From contig OV884009.1 of NCBI GenBank assembly GCA_930367205.1, positions 102,569,189 through 102,633,188 of the forward strand: 64,000 nucleotides of DNA, read 5' to 3'. Shown piece by piece: positions 23,103 to 35,318 of this stretch. The first letter of the stretch is position 1; each line of letters begins with the position of its first letter. The notes below the pieces were generated by a model. The model ran no database searches. It saw only the letters and a program-made list of their open reading frames with translations, and had not been told where the DNA came from. The position numbers and the translations under genes are program-made. This DNA comes from Acanthosoma haemorrhoidale. Lineage: Eukaryota > Arthropoda > Insecta > Hemiptera > Acanthosomatidae.

Positions 23103-24640
23103 TACAATTAATATTACAAGTTATGTACATTTTTTTACATTTATTTTATAACAAATTTTGTAATAATGTACAAACTTATGTCTCTTGATTCATAATAACT
23201 TCTATTACATTATCTTTTATCTTAGGATAGGAAATGTCTTAGTAGTTAAGGAGCTCACTGCAAATTTTCTCTCCCATCAAACATGGAGCTACAGATTATT
23301 TTATATTTTAAGTCACGGTATTAATAAAATTGCTATATTGCAAATTAATAAATGAACTAAACAATTTTTCATTAAAAATCGCTCATCGAACATGCAGCTA
23401 CAGATTATTTTATATTTTAAGTCACGGTATTAATAAAATTGCTATGATATTGCAAATTAATAAATGAACTGAACAATTTTTCATTAAAACTCACTCATCG
23501 AACATATTTTGTAACTAGGCTTATTTTATATTTTAAGTCACGGTATTAATAAAATTGCTATGATATTGAAAATTAATAAATGAACTGAACAATTTTTCAT
23601 TAAAACTCACTCATCGAACTTATTTTGTAACTAGGCTTAAATGACTTTATTCTATCCAACTATCTCAAGAAAAATAGTTCATGTTGCTTTCTTTATAGCT
23701 AGTTTTGAATTCAACATAGTTACCAATGGGGGACATTGTAAAAACATTGTTTTTGTAAGTTTCACATCAATCTGTTCATCAATAAAAGTGACATGATATG
23801 TAACTTGAGGAAGCAGTGCCTACTATTGATTTAGAGGAGTTATTGTTATCCCTAGATCTGCAGAAAGCTCCATGATTTTTTTTTCATTCTTTTGTTTTAA
23901 TATAGACATTCAACTGAATTAATATTTATATATTAAACTAAATTAATATTATCATAAATTTTTCCTCTTTTGTAGATTAAGGTAAAACCTATATGTAATT
24001 TTGTTTCAAATTCTGAAATGAGCTCAGTGGTAAATGTAGTTACCGATGTACTTATTGTAAAGCTCAATGTGCTTTGTATTCAGTAAATTTGGAACTTTTT
24101 CATTTTGATTTAATAATAGATTTGTTTTACATTTATACAATTTATTTTCCTTTTGTTTTGGGTGTACTTCTATTACAAGACCTCGATAATTGGATAAATA
24201 TTTTTTTAGATCTATGACATTTTAAATGAAGTTTTGTTTCCTCTTGTGAAAATCCAGGGTCTTTCTGGTTTTGATATAGAAACTTTAGATGAACTGCCTT
24301 AGAATTAAACTTTTTTTAAAGCTCCCTAACTATTTTTCCTTTGTTTATTGAACAGGATGAAAACTTAAAGCTTGGTATTAAGTTTTTGTTCAATGTGGGA
24401 GTTTTACTGAATTAACCTTTTAATGGTGTATTAACACTTTTTTTAAAGCAATTACGGTGTATTTCCTATCTATGGTGTGTGAAAGAAATGTATGTTGCAA
24501 TGGACTCCTTACTATGTTAATTCATTTAAATACAGTAGTCCTAAAGATTTTTATTTTTTAAAAGTATAAGTTATGTATCTAATTTAAATATTTATTTATA
24601 CCTAAACTTACAATAAATATGTTTATTAAAAAACAAAAGT
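23103..24640 (+). other. Probable HCF 3' UTR and flank
   Basis: No coding sequence is visible. AATAAA hexamers occur at 23323, 23347 and in the later repeat units, and at 24612. Which one is used cannot be told from sequence alone. Confidence 0.4.
23275..23638 (+). repeat. Three tandem copies of a ~110-bp AT-rich unit
   Basis: The word TTATTTTATATTTTAAGTCA recurs at 23296, 23405 and 23521, each followed by CGGTATTAATAAAATTGCTA and by AATTAATAAATGAACT. The units are about 109 and 116 bp apart and over 90 percent alike by eye. Each carries two AATAAA hexamers. Lying 170 bp after the HCF stop, the array is probably in the 3' untranslated region. Confidence 0.85.
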
Positions 24641-24762
24641 GAACACCTTGGGTTTTATGAATCAACAATATTTAACTGGTTAAGCACGATAGCATACCAC
24701 GGAGTCCTTTGTTTTTTTGGTCACTATAACTATTCTGATATAGTTAAAAGATTATGGCTTAC

Positions 24763-24908
24763 CAGGTTTCTTTGTATCAGTGGTTTCATGCTTTTGCCAG
24801 CAAATTGCATTCCTTGGTAGGTATTGCCTTCAGCCATACAAATATTGGTTGTCAGTGACACGCCTCCTTGGCCAACAAGTATCACTCTTTCTCCATTATC
24901 TGTTGAGA
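24763..24908 (-). CDS. Possible lone coding exon, unknown gene
   Basis: On the minus strand a 146-bp open segment is bounded by a good acceptor (CTCTTTACAG) and a good donor (CTG then GTAAGC). It reads STDNGERVILVGQGGVSLTT, then MAEGNTYQGMQFAGKSMKPL. The composition is protein-like (balanced, few AT-driven residues), unlike chance frames nearby. I do not recognise the family. No partner exon was found on the same strand, so it may be an exon of a gene antisense to HCF, an exon fragment carried by a repeat, or chance. Confidence 0.35.
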
Positions 24909-24929
24909 CTGTAAAGAGACCAGTGTCCA

Positions 24930-26143
24930 CTCACTACCTTTTAACTAATCTTACCAATCTGCATATTAATATTGTATGTATTCCAATAGCAAATATAATA
25001 TTTAAAAAAATCTAGAAACCAAAATAGTTATATTTGACATGTGGGGTGCAACCTGTTAATACAATGTAACATGCCAGTAACTGGATACTACTAGGGAGTT
25101 GTCTGCTTCAGAGTGATTTCAGTCAGGTGTTCAGAGGGATTTACAAGCTCAGATAGTCACTATATTAAAGTTCACCGAAGCTCCTTCTTAACTTTTAGTT
25201 TGTTTGCTATGCCATGTGTTATTTAGTTTTCTACCTAATCACACCTTTAAATAATACTCTGTTTAAGAGGAAAAATCTTCGCTTTTTAGAAGTGTCCGTT
25301 AGGGAATTCCTTCTCATACCTAGACTTTCTGGCTTTTATCAAGGAAGCCTACAATATTTATGACTGTATTTTATGATCTTAATTTGTCAAAGTGAGGTTT
25401 GGTATTTTCATGTTTCATTTTTTAAATCCTTTTTTTTCTATTAATATTAATTAGTTTAAATAATAATGTAATTTAACAGTTTTAAATATTTGTTATACTA
25501 TCATTGAAGCTCTTTTAATTTGTTTTGTTTTTTATAAAAATTTGGCATTAAGAGGATCTATTATCATATAGTTTAGTGTAGAACCTAAATGTTTTAACGT
25601 TAATTTTAACTATAACTTATGAATTCCTATCAGTTGTAATTTTTAATGAGAGAACTGATAAGAAAATAGAATTACATCAACGATGGATGTAGCATGATCT
25701 AGTAACTATGTATTTTGGTTTACAATTTATGTTCATATGGTAGCAGTAATTTAAATAAATTAACTAACATCTGTCAAAACATTATGAATTATTTTTATTT
25801 TTATTCAGATTATTTATTAACTTTATTTGATTAATGGATTTAAGAAATTATATGATCTGAAATTGACTTAAATACTGCTTGCTGTAAGCATTTCAAGTTT
25901 ATTAAAAACTGCCCCAACTGTTCAACAGAAATAATGGATTTCTAAATAAAACACTAATGTCACTTATTTTTGTATTTAAATTGTAAATACTGCTAAGTGC
26001 AATTGTATCAACCGAAGTAATGTATAACTCGAAACATATCTTATATGAATTTATAATTCCTATTAGTTTTTTTTATTGGATATATTTTAGTTAATGTTTT
26101 TTCTTAATTTTTATTTATTGTTACTTCTAATCATGTATTTAAC

Positions 26144-26148
<5 letters not shown>
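24930..26148. other. AT-rich intergenic DNA
   Basis: There are no supported features in this stretch. Open frames here are short and biased toward Ile, Phe and Leu. Confidence 0.4.

Positions 26149-26192
<44 letters not shown>
26149..26192. repeat. (TA)n microsatellite
   Basis: An uninterrupted run of about 22 TA units. Confidence 0.9.
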
Positions 26193-26196
<4 letters not shown>

Positions 26197-26661
26197 TCAA
26201 AACAAATGTCTTGTAAAAATATATTTTAAGGAATGATGAATTTTTATTTTACAATTATGTACTCTTTGTTGTAATATTGTAAATGATTTTAAATTGTGGT
26301 TAAGTATATGAAAAAATATTTTTATTTCCAAATGAAAAATGTCAGTATATGATGCATGCATAACTATTTTTAATAATTTTTGAATGTAGACATTTTGTGA
26401 GGCATTATTATGTGAATAGAAAAAGTCCAAAAAGCCTTTAGTGCTTCTACCTCGGTGTATTTTATACTCCATTCTTCTATGTTTCTCCCATTCTTGTATC
26501 TATCCTTGCATGTCTACTGTTTAATTTTTATATATGTCTTACCTGTGTTGCTCAGGTAGGATTCTCTGAAAATTCAATGGTTATTTTTATAGATAGATAG
26601 ATAAAGATTAAAAGTAATAATGTGGTCCAATGGCTATGCTGACTACAGTGTTAACCTAGTA

Positions 26662-26756
26662 CGAGGGTGGTCTGAAAAGTTTCCGACCTAACAAAACTTT
26701 TATTTATTTTATTATCATCTTCATGTCGAGGTCGGAAACTTTTCAGACCACCTGTG
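26662..26756. mobile_element. 95-bp miniature derivative of the mariner
   Basis: Its ends carry the same inverted repeat as the mariner at 9118-10406 (CGAGGGTGGTCTGAAAAG...). The inner right side (CTTTTATTTA...ATCTTCATGTCGAGG) matches the mariner's right end, and TA flanks it on both sides. It is a non-coding internal-deletion product that full-length elements could have mobilised. Confidence 0.85.
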
Positions 26757-27463
26757 TATCTGCAAACCACAATGACCTAAATTGGTGGTGATTGTGTGAA
26801 CTAATCTTATTAATCTTGGACTTTCCTCTATGGCTTGAAGAGGGTGGTAACCTGCAAATAACCCACCCTTCTTACCCTATGTTGGACTATATAAATGTGT
26901 TATAAAAAATATATATATTAAGTTTTTTTTTAAAGGCTGCTGAATCTTAATTGCATTGACTTAACTAATAATGTGTTTTTGTTATGAAGGGCACCGCTGT
27001 TTGATCATCACCTTGTCCAACCACAGTTCAGTTTCATATGTCATTTTTACATTGTTATGAATGAAGCATAATCAGCAAAATAAATCATCTTAAGCATATT
27101 CATTATCTTACAATAAAATAGTTGCCCAGCTGGAAGAAATACGATTTTTCGTTTCATTCATATTGTCTTGTCTTTTTTTTTTTTTTATTTGTTCTGGCAT
27201 TTTTGCACCGCGGCCTCACTGAGACCTATTGTGCGCCGTCCATGTCTCTGTCCTAAATATGTGACAGGCCCACGGCCTTTGCAAATCTGAGGATACTGAA
27301 TGGATCGATCAGTTCACATAGTTTGGGGTCTACAATGCGATCACTACCAAAATGAAAGTATCGCCTTCTAGCTAAGTTATCACAGTCACATATTATATGA
27401 CGTGCCGTTTCTCCCTCTTTCTTGCAGAATCTGCAGATTGGTTATCCCACTATCCCACCATGA

Positions 27464-27988
27464 TCAGTGCCTGCCGGTCCCCGGAGGGCCACCCCGAGGC
27501 GGACGCCGGGAGACAGCGCCAAACCCAGGCCTCCCCATCACAGTGGGCCCAGACCTAGCGCACCCCCTAGCCCCCACCATGGGGCCACCCCCCGCAGTCG
27601 CCACAGTCCTCGCCTTGGGGCCATCCTTTGGAGTTGGCAAATTCGTCGTAGCGATCCCCTTCGACTCCTCCACCTCGGGATAGCTCCTTGCCTCCTCCAC
27701 CTTATCAGCCGCCTTCCTCTCCTGTACTACTTTCGGCGGCTTCTTCTTATCCAACACCCTGAGAGCGACCTTAGTGAACCCATAGTTCAGCATGAGCTTC
27801 AGCTTCTCAAGGTATTCCATACTAGTCTCTGGGGCAGACAGGATCGCAAAGAAGCCATGCTTCTCCACCTTGGTGCCCAGGAGTCTCCATAATCCAATAT
27901 CAGGTACCCTAGAGTTTTGGGTTCTGATCCTCTTCATGAAATGTCCTTCCAGAGGCATTTCTCCTGTAATGAAGGTTCCTACCTTCAC
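27464..27988 (-). pseudogene. LINE ORF1, C-terminal part after frameshift
   Basis: This continues the DUF4780-like domain in a different frame: KVGTFITGEMPLEGHFMKRI, then IGLWRLLGTKVEKHGFFAIL and LMLNYGFTKVALRVLDKKKP, followed by a charged linker and a Gly/Pro/Arg-rich tail. The pattern (variable prefix, LWR-type strand, ALR-strand end) matches the second half of DUF4780 proteins. The plus-strand frames over the same bases are shadows. Confidence 0.7.
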
Positions 27989-27992
27989 GGTT

Positions 27993-28463
27993 TTATGAAG
28001 CTCCTACACGGAGCTCCAGATCCCCACTGATTTTAAAATTGGGTGCTATAGTCGACAACCAGTCCTTGGTCTCCTGGTTGTCGCAGACTATGACACAGGC
28101 TCCCACATGTGGGTAAATTCCGCTGAATTCAGCCTGTGTCCCTTTCTCTTCTTCCAGCTGATCGACAAATTTCATCAGCTGGCCCTTCATTTCCTCGCAA
28201 TTCTCCTTCGTCAGCTGAGTGGACGGATATCCACTAGGGATAATCGCCACCCTGCTTCCTCCGGCAGCAATGGCGTAGGATGCAATACTAGCATCCACAC
28301 CCCTAGGCCTCTTTGGCGTAGGCGCAGAGGTACCGGGTGAGGACCTAATCCTTTTCTCTGGAGCGCACCCAGACCCTGCCGTATTCCAGGACCCCGCAGG
28401 TCCTGGAAGTCCAGCCGGATCCTCAGGTGGCCCTCCAGCCAACATTTGTCTGTCTTTCTGCAT
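27993..28463 (-). pseudogene. LINE ORF1 with DUF4780-like domain, N-terminal part
   Basis: A Pro/Gly-rich N-terminus precedes the DUF4780-type core: GGSRVAIIPSGYPSTQLTKE, an acidic helix, HVGACVIVCDNQETKDWL, then FKISGDLELRVGAS. The frame hits a stop just after that and continues in another frame downstream, so one indel around 27995 breaks it. DUF4780 proteins accompany many insect non-LTR elements. Their biochemical role is not known to me. Confidence 0.7.
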
Positions 28464-28774
28464 GTTCTAAGATTGCTTGGAAAATGATTCAAACGATTTC
28501 TAATTTTAACGGTATATTCAATAGCACCTTGAAATGTGCTGGGTAAGTTCTTGTTTAATAAAACCATGGATGCATGGTTCGTTGTAAACTTTTTTGCTTA
28601 AAATTAAAATAAAAAGTTCAAATGAAATATTTTCAAAAGAAGGGATCTGGCCATAACCTTCCGCACTATAGTTTTTGTAATTAAAAATATGCTGTTTATA
28701 TACATTTGATAAAAAGTATTTTAAGCAGTGCTTAGAACCTAGGTTTTTAATGTCATCACTTTGGAGAAAAAAGG

Positions 28775-29262
28775 GTAACCGAAAGGTTTCGCTTAAGGGT
28801 AAGCGAAAGATTTATTCTAAAACCCTTTTTGAGTTGTCACAGACCTCGCTACAAACAAAATGCCTTGTTTGGAGGAGGTTGTGAGCCCACCTCAGTTTTA
28901 GGCATTGTCCTGGGTTGCCATGGATGTGATAAAAGTTTAGAACATAAGCCTGTCAATTAGGGTGGTCAAGCCCTGGATTAGGATTGGCCATCTTGGGGGA
29001 GGATTGTGGATTACAGGGATTGAATATTGGAAGATTTGGCACCTCTTCCTAATTTTTACGCCTTAGGGATCACTAGGTTGGAGTATCACGATGGTATTTT
29101 TGAAAAATTGTCCATTAGTGAAGAAATAATTTCAGTCGCCTGTTCTCTTCTTGTTTTTAAGACATGATGTGGAGGCCTCCCGAGTAAGTCACTTGTCTAG
29201 TATTAAGTCCAAGATAAGTGGTTTGGGCTTTGTTAAAACGCATAACTTAAGGACAGGATGAG
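28775..29262. repeat. Dispersed repeat, copy C
   Basis: This is the third copy of the family seen at 4200 and 12466. It shares GTTTGGAGGAGGT, CCACCTCAG, GGTTGCCA-GGATG, CTAGGTTGGAGTATCA and AGGACAGGATGAGT. It abuts the minus-strand LINE fragment beginning about 29390. Confidence 0.55.
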
Positions 29263-29389
29263 TAAATGATTTATTTACATAAACAAATAGGCAGATGTTT
29301 TCAGATCCTTGAAGAAGTTGGTTTCTAGTGTTTGGCAGTGGCAAAGTTGCCGCAACAAAGGGTTATGAAGGTTCATAAGGATGAAACAT

Positions 29390-30260
29390 GGTGGATATTA
29401 GGAGGTAGAGAATTCCAGAGGAGGGCCGTGGAGTTCCAAAGACAAATCTAACGATGTAATTGATTTGCTTCAACTTATCTCCGAGACCCCCATACATCAC
29501 ACAGCCATTGTCAAAGGGAAGGGAAATAAGGGAGGATGCAAGGAGTTGTTGACTGGGGTGACTAGATGAGAGCGATGGATTATTTTACAGGGGCCTATTG
29601 ACCGATGAGAAATTTGGGAGTTATGTTGGTTCCAGGAGAGGGTTAGATCAATGGGTATCTCTAGGTTTTTAACAGTGGAGTTGTAAGTCATAGGATGGTC
29701 ATTAAGAGTTAAAACAGGAAAAATGGCAAAGGATCTGAGGAGGAAACTGGAGCACCTGAGTTACCACCATGATTAAACTTAGTTTATTCAGGTTTGCCCA
29801 GGCACTGATCCAATCTAGGTCTTCCTGAATCCTGTCAAACACTGGAAATAAGTCGGAGGGGGAAAGGATAAATAGATATAGGAGTCGTCGGCATAGAGGG
29901 GATGGGAACAGTGATGAATAGAATCATATAGATCATTGATGTAGCAACTAAAAAGAAGGGAGAAATGCTCGATCCCAGGGCTACACCTGAGGAAAGAGTA
30001 AGAGAAGCAGATAGGGGTTGATTAGGGATAATAACTATTTGTGAACGTTTAGAGATACATTATAGAAACCAGCGGATAGAGCTATTGGAGAACGTTAATG
30101 ATCTTAACTTGAAAAGAAGGATTGAGTGGTCTCTGGTATTAAAGGCTTGGGAGAAATTTATGAGGAATATGATTGTTAGTTTTTGTTGATCGATAGTGGT
30201 ATGAAAGAAGTCATGGATTAGGAGCAGTTAAAGAGTTTTCTCAGGCACTATCACCAAACC
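29390..30260 (-). pseudogene. Jockey-like LINE fossil, copy 3
   Basis: On the minus strand, [20 protein letters not shown], then HRSIGPCKIIHRSHLVTPVN, matches the same RT C-terminal text in copies 1 and 2 ([32 protein letters not shown]). Upstream are ADDS-type and SKAF-like remnants. Only fragments are open. Confidence 0.6.
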
Positions 30261-30279
30261 AACAGCAGCTGGGGGACTA

Positions 30280-31740
30280 GTTGCTTCTAGTGCTAATAGT
30301 CATAGTGATGTGCCTTTTGGAAATTTCAATTCGACTGAGAAATTCAAGTCTTACCTTGATCGGTTTGTAAACTATGCTGTAATGAAAAATGTGAACAAGG
30401 AGACCAGAAAGGTCAGTTACTGGTGTCTTTAATAAACCCTATTCACTGCAATTAATTTAGCTGCATATCTGGACCCTGAAAAACTCTTGAATAAACTCTC
30501 TTTTAGCAGAATTTGTTAAAATACTAACCTCGGTTATGAACGTGGTTGTTTTGCAACAGCAATTTCTCCCGCTTGCGATGTGAGGCACGAATCATTGGTG
30601 AATATGTGTTGACACTCGAACGTCATTTATCGGACTGTGAATTCCATGTTGAATGTCCATGCACGAAAAAGGTCTGGGTTTCTGAACCGTTGTTGCTGGC
30701 CAACATTACGAATTTTAACAAAATTCTGGAAAAATCACTTGGATTGGAAGTGTCCCGAATTCAGTGCAAAGAACTGACTTATAGGAACCCCTCTCTGGAT
30801 CTACTGGAAAAGAGTTTCGACACTGGTCATGTCAGCAAAATCTCGCAATCCAGGTGTTTAGATTAGAAAAGCCAAGCTCTAGCTCGCGCTACCGCTCACT
30901 ATTACACCCTTGGGAATTTTGCCACTCGTTGGGGATCGAGAATCAGTATTTCCGATGTGGAAAACACTCATAGAAGAAGAAACACCTGACACGCTGATCC
31001 TAAAAAAACTACCCTTCCTACATGTTTGGCGAAGAGACATGTCAGTAAAATGTGCATAAAATAATTGGCAAAATATGCTAACACCAAACAGGTAAATTGT
31101 AAATCTGATTGCAGTGACTCAGATCATTTTCCAGTTGCCTGTGGGTGCAATGCCATTTTACATGTCACTTCTAGAATTGTTGACTTATACGAACTGACTC
31201 TTTCTTGGGAAATGTTAAAAAAATTATGGTTTCATTGGATGGCAAGCCCTTATAAATGTAAGTAGGATCCGGTGCAAAATTTTCACTTCTCCCCGAAGAC
31301 TAACTACAACAGCTTAATATTAGGGAAACATCAGACCCATCAGAGCTTTTTGAAATGAACTAGTCCCCTGTAAAGGGAAAGCAGAAACCACAGTATTCTA
31401 CAAGACAAAGCACATACTTGCTTAACTGTAAATTGTACCACCTGGTGACGACAACCTTCTAGGTAGAGATTAGAACGGAGGGATTGCGCTCACAGAGTAT
31501 TCTGAAACGCTTATTGGCCAGCTTGTTTCAATGGATGAGCCATCTTCCCATGAGGATGCACCAAATATGGATAAACGTGCTAGTCAAAGCAAGCAGAATC
31601 AGGAGGCGATGAACTTCAGACAACCCGACTGTCCGAGAAAGCACCATGACCTTAAAGACAATGTAGTGTGGGACTGCCACAACAGCAACCAAGGAGGGAG
31701 AGACATCGACCTCTACCTACTTTCAAGACTGTGACCAAAG
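30280..31740 (+). pseudogene. Decayed Ty3/gypsy gag-protease remnant
   Basis: Plus-strand text resembles a retrotransposon gag: FGNFNSTEKFKSYLDRFVNY, with AVMKNVNKETRKVSY, then FSRLRCEARIIGEYVLTLER with HLSDCEF, the GE-YV-L-R-LS--CEF pattern of Ty3/gypsy gag proteins. Later ELTLSWEMLKKLWF recalls the region after a retropepsin active site. Stops and frameshifts are frequent, and no reverse transcriptase follows. Flanking LTRs were not identified. Confidence 0.4.
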
Positions 31741-34700
31741 TCAAGACGATGACTATGATTCTTCTTCAAAGGTGTGGTCAACTTTTATAACCTTTAGTGA
31801 TTAGGTTGGCACTGTTTGTTTTTCACCCAACTGGAGACTTGTCATCTTGCTTTACTTTGTGGTAAGTATTACAGCATAGTGTACCTCGTTTACAGTGTGA
31901 ATTTTTAATAAATATTCTGTTTCAACCGGACTACATTTGTCTACTTATTTCGATGATCCCGGATAAATCAGTGTGTTTTTTTAATTTTATACGCGTATGT
32001 TTGTAAAACTAATGTCACATATCTGTTATTATTAAATAACTAGTAAATGCAATAAATCAGTGTAGTTTATACTTAGTAATGTGGAAAATTGTTTTTGTAA
32101 AGTTAACTGCATTTGTATGGAGGACTTCCCTTAAGACAAATTTATAAATATAACCATTATAATATACATTATGTTTTTACATGTTTTCATAAATACAGAA
32201 ATTTATAAAAGTTATCAGTAGAGAAAACTGGTGTCGATGTATTCTGAGCATTTCTTTAGCAAGTTTTCTTAACTCAATATTTTAGCCATACAATTTTTTT
32301 TATACGTTGGAAATATGACTTTCAGTGTCTGAGATGGGCTAACAAATAAAATGAGGTATTTTGACAAAATATACGCAGTAGTTTAATCGTTTAATTTTTT
32401 TTTTTTTGGGGGGATGTCTTCCACAAGGGTCATTGATGCCTATTTATATACGATCATTTTCTTGATTTAGGTTTTGCAATAGTTGTTTATGCAGAAGATT
32501 ATAGGTGGTTGAAAACCAGCGGCTAGATTGATCAAAAAGGAAAACAAATTAAAATTATAGTTAAGATTAAAATTGTGGACTGTATATAAGCGGGTTCACA
32601 AATTGAATACGTTATTTGCCATTAACCCAGAATGAAATATATTTACACATGGAATAAATAATAGTACAAGAAAAAGTGGCCACTCGGGGAGAACAATTAA
32701 TATTAAAACTAACATATTAAGAACTAACTAAAATAATTACAACTACCAAATAAAACGAATTCTTCATAGTTTAATGCTTATTTATTGGGCAATTCAAATG
32801 AATATTTGTACATTAGATAGCATATCTATCCCAAAGATGTCATCGTGATTTGCGTGTTCAACTTAGTCTCCATCCGGAGATACGTTTCGAGTGGCTTGCT
32901 TCGTTTATCTCTGGAGATACTTACCAAGCAGCTTGCGTTATTTCCTAACTCAGACAGGAATTGGTCCATCCGAATGTTGATGTCCCGAGATATGTTGACT
33001 TGGTCCACAGATCAAGGGGAGATCCAATGCTTAGGTGCTCTCTCTAGGACTGCCTAGCATGGACTGACTAATGAAGACCAAGTGGAGTCACTTAAGCTGA
33101 GATGTCTAGCCTCATATTATGTCTGTCTCGGGTGGACACACTTCATATGAGGCTAGAGAGAAGGGGTTCTCCCTAAGCGCAGGAGTACAACTCTAGTTCC
33201 AAGCATGTAAACAATTCGCGCATATGTATAAATAAAACAGAAATACAAAATAATACTAAATTCTAAATATAAAGAAATGATGAGAGTCGTCAACAACATA
33301 GATGCTTTTATTGCGCTTGGGAAGAAATTTGTTGATGTGTATTGGGGTTTTAGTACTATTAAACACAGCGACTGTATATGTTATGGACTAGAATGAGGAC
33401 GAAACCCCATGCACCCTTGAGGCCAACCGGGAGCGCAGGCGGATTCCATTCCCACCTCCCTACCTAGCAGGACATGTATTCTTGTTTTAAGGACACGAGG
33501 ACGATATATCACCACGTTTAAACTTTGTTATGCCTACTACTTCACCACGAATAAATAGAAGTTACTATCTTCTCGGACCAGAAAACACATGCCTACCTAC
33601 ACTGGCGCTTGTTGCTCTACTCGAACCATGGCTTTCTTATTGAACTACCGCTGCACCTCTCTTTCCTAACCTTGCTATGTTTTAATCCGGCTTTGTCAGA
33701 CTCCACATCTTCCTAGTGGGATTTTCCAGCTTCGTCTCGCTAAAACTAGCACATCCTTGGAAGGGATCCCTTCCATGCAGACGACGGTCTCTGGGGCCCT
33801 ACAAAATCTACGTAGTAGCGTCTCCCCCAGCGTACCACGTAAACTACCTATAAAACCTTGCCTTTACCTCTTCTCCTGAACATAGTGCACAGTCGGGGCA
33901 CATTTTCTCAGATCTTAAACAGTAAAGATCATTAAACAAATTCGAATTAAGTTGCCCGTCGACTAGGCCGCCAGCAAACGTCAAAGATAAGTGGCTGAGT
34001 GGATCTGCCCCCCCCCCGGGGGTGCTCGCGACAATCTTTAAGGAGTATTTTATAAAATTCAAGTGGAGTTCCGTTTTTTAAAAGTTTTTTAATAATATAA
34101 AAATTTAATGTTTTTTTAAATTAGGTTATAGACAGTGGAGTAATATCGAGATTTCTGGCCTGGGTCTTCGCCTATTTTTCTGGAAAATCATTTAATAAGA
34201 TTGTGAAAATGATACTCTGTATTTTTATCAAAAATACTTCACTAAAATATTTACATAAAAACCTATTACAACTTCATCTTTATTTTCTTAGAAAGTATAA
34301 GAAAAAAAAAGTTCTGTTGGTCTGTCTGTCTCCTGATCAAACTGGAGAGAGGAAGATTTATATTGATAAGAACTCCCTCCCTTTACAAAATAGATAATTT
34401 AGAAACATATAATTATTTTTCATAGAAATACAATTTTGCACGGTAGTTCCGTTTGATACCTCAAGGAAACGAATATAAAACAAACCCAATGGCAAATAAT
34501 GAAGGGACACATCACTTCGAATTTACAAAATAAATAATTTCTTGCTAGGCTGAGTAGGATTTCTATCATTTTAATGAGCTTTACATATTAGTATTTTTAG
34601 TTGGGACTTGAATTGACTGTTGTTTAAAAAAAAATCGTTAAGAAAGCAGTTTATTTGATTTATTACAAAATTGATTTAATTTATATCTTTAGAAATTAAA

Positions 34701-34860
34701 AAAAAATAGTTGAATTTATTATTTAAGTTGTAAGCATGAATGCATACGGCTATGGTTGTGTTAATATACCGTCTCGATTTTGTGGAATGTCTTTACATTG
34801 CTGGAGGGGAGGATTGGCGGGTGGGGGCAAGAGGTAAGACTGGGAACTCTGCCTGGCCAG
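31741..34860. other. Intergenic DNA, unassigned
   Basis: No gene could be supported. A moderately GC-rich block at about 33350-34060 and a 60-residue minus-strand frame at 32826-33008 (MDQVNISRDINIRMDQFLSE...) stand out, but neither resembles a known family. A short perfect hairpin lies at 33105-33157. Confidence 0.35.
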
Positions 34861-34912
34861 TCAGTGCCCAGCCGGCTTTAGCTCTTAATGCGTACATTCT
34901 TTAGATGTTAGG
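34855..34912 (+). promoter_or_regulatory. Candidate core promoter or 5' splice acceptor of the tetraspan gene
   Basis: GGCCAGTCAGTGCCC at 34855-34869 contains the arthropod initiator TCAGTG within a locally GC-rich patch. TTCTTTAG at 34897-34904 could instead be a splice acceptor just before the start codon. The sequence alone does not choose between them. Confidence 0.25.
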
Positions 34913-35318
34913 ATGGGCTCCAAGGTTGAATACGTCGACTCCTCTCACATGTACGCGACTAACTACGTGCGCAACTCGAAGGCGATAGGTGTCCTTTGGG
35001 GCATATTCACCATATGCTATGCTATCATCGTCGTGGTTGCCTTCCTCACTCCGGAGTGGATGGGTGACACTTCGGACTCGGAGTATCCTGGAAGGTTTGG
35101 CCTGTGGAAGATGTGTTTCTACGGCGGATCCACGGAGGAGTGCCTAGGATGGCTTGGGGACCCATCCTCTGTGCCTGGTCTCTTCTTCAAGTTGGCTTCC
35201 GCCCTCGCAGCCTTGTCTATACTGTTGGCAGCTGCTACCATTTTGGCGATACCCTTCTTCCTTTTCTTGCCATCCACCACTCTTTTCAAAACTTCAGCAT
35301 GGCTTCAAACCGTCTCTG
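34913..35318 (+). CDS. LHFPL/TMHS-type tetraspan protein, first coding exon
   Basis: The family comprises four-pass membrane proteins related to claudins; LHFPL5 (TMHS) is part of the hair-cell mechanotransduction complex, and insects have a homologue. The exon starts at ATG 34913 with MGSKVEYVDSSHMYATNYVR and NSKAIGVLWGIFTICYAIIV, which gives the family's TNYVRNS-A-GV-WG-FTIC signature and TM1 (about residues 24-46). Then come LTPEWMGD, a first extracellular loop with GRFGLWKMC and a second Cys, and TM2 (about residues 95-119), ending at a GTAAGT donor. Later exons with TM3 and TM4 were not found in the window. An AG acceptor at 34903-34904 could mark a 5' untranslated exon upstream. Paralogue identity within LHFPL3/4/5 is inferred, not certain. 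Confidence 0.85.

Larger units (their letters stand above)
27173..28600 (-). mobile_element. Internally deleted DUF4780-type LINE
   Basis: On the minus strand, an ORF1-like protein region (28463-27464, with one frameshift) is followed directly by the C-terminal zinc-knuckle end of a LINE polyprotein (27440-27253: CRFCKKEGETARHIICDC, then LARRRYFHFG and a stop at 27253-27255). A non-coding tail then ends in a 14-base A run (27186-27173). The entire endonuclease and reverse transcriptase part between them is absent, so this is a deletion derivative. The locus is markedly GC-richer than its surroundings. Confidence 0.75.

Noticed and set aside
27402..27892. Plus-strand Pro/Arg-rich frames over the DUF4780 LINE
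   Set aside because: They are shadows of the minus-strand Gly/Pro/Arg-rich ORF1.
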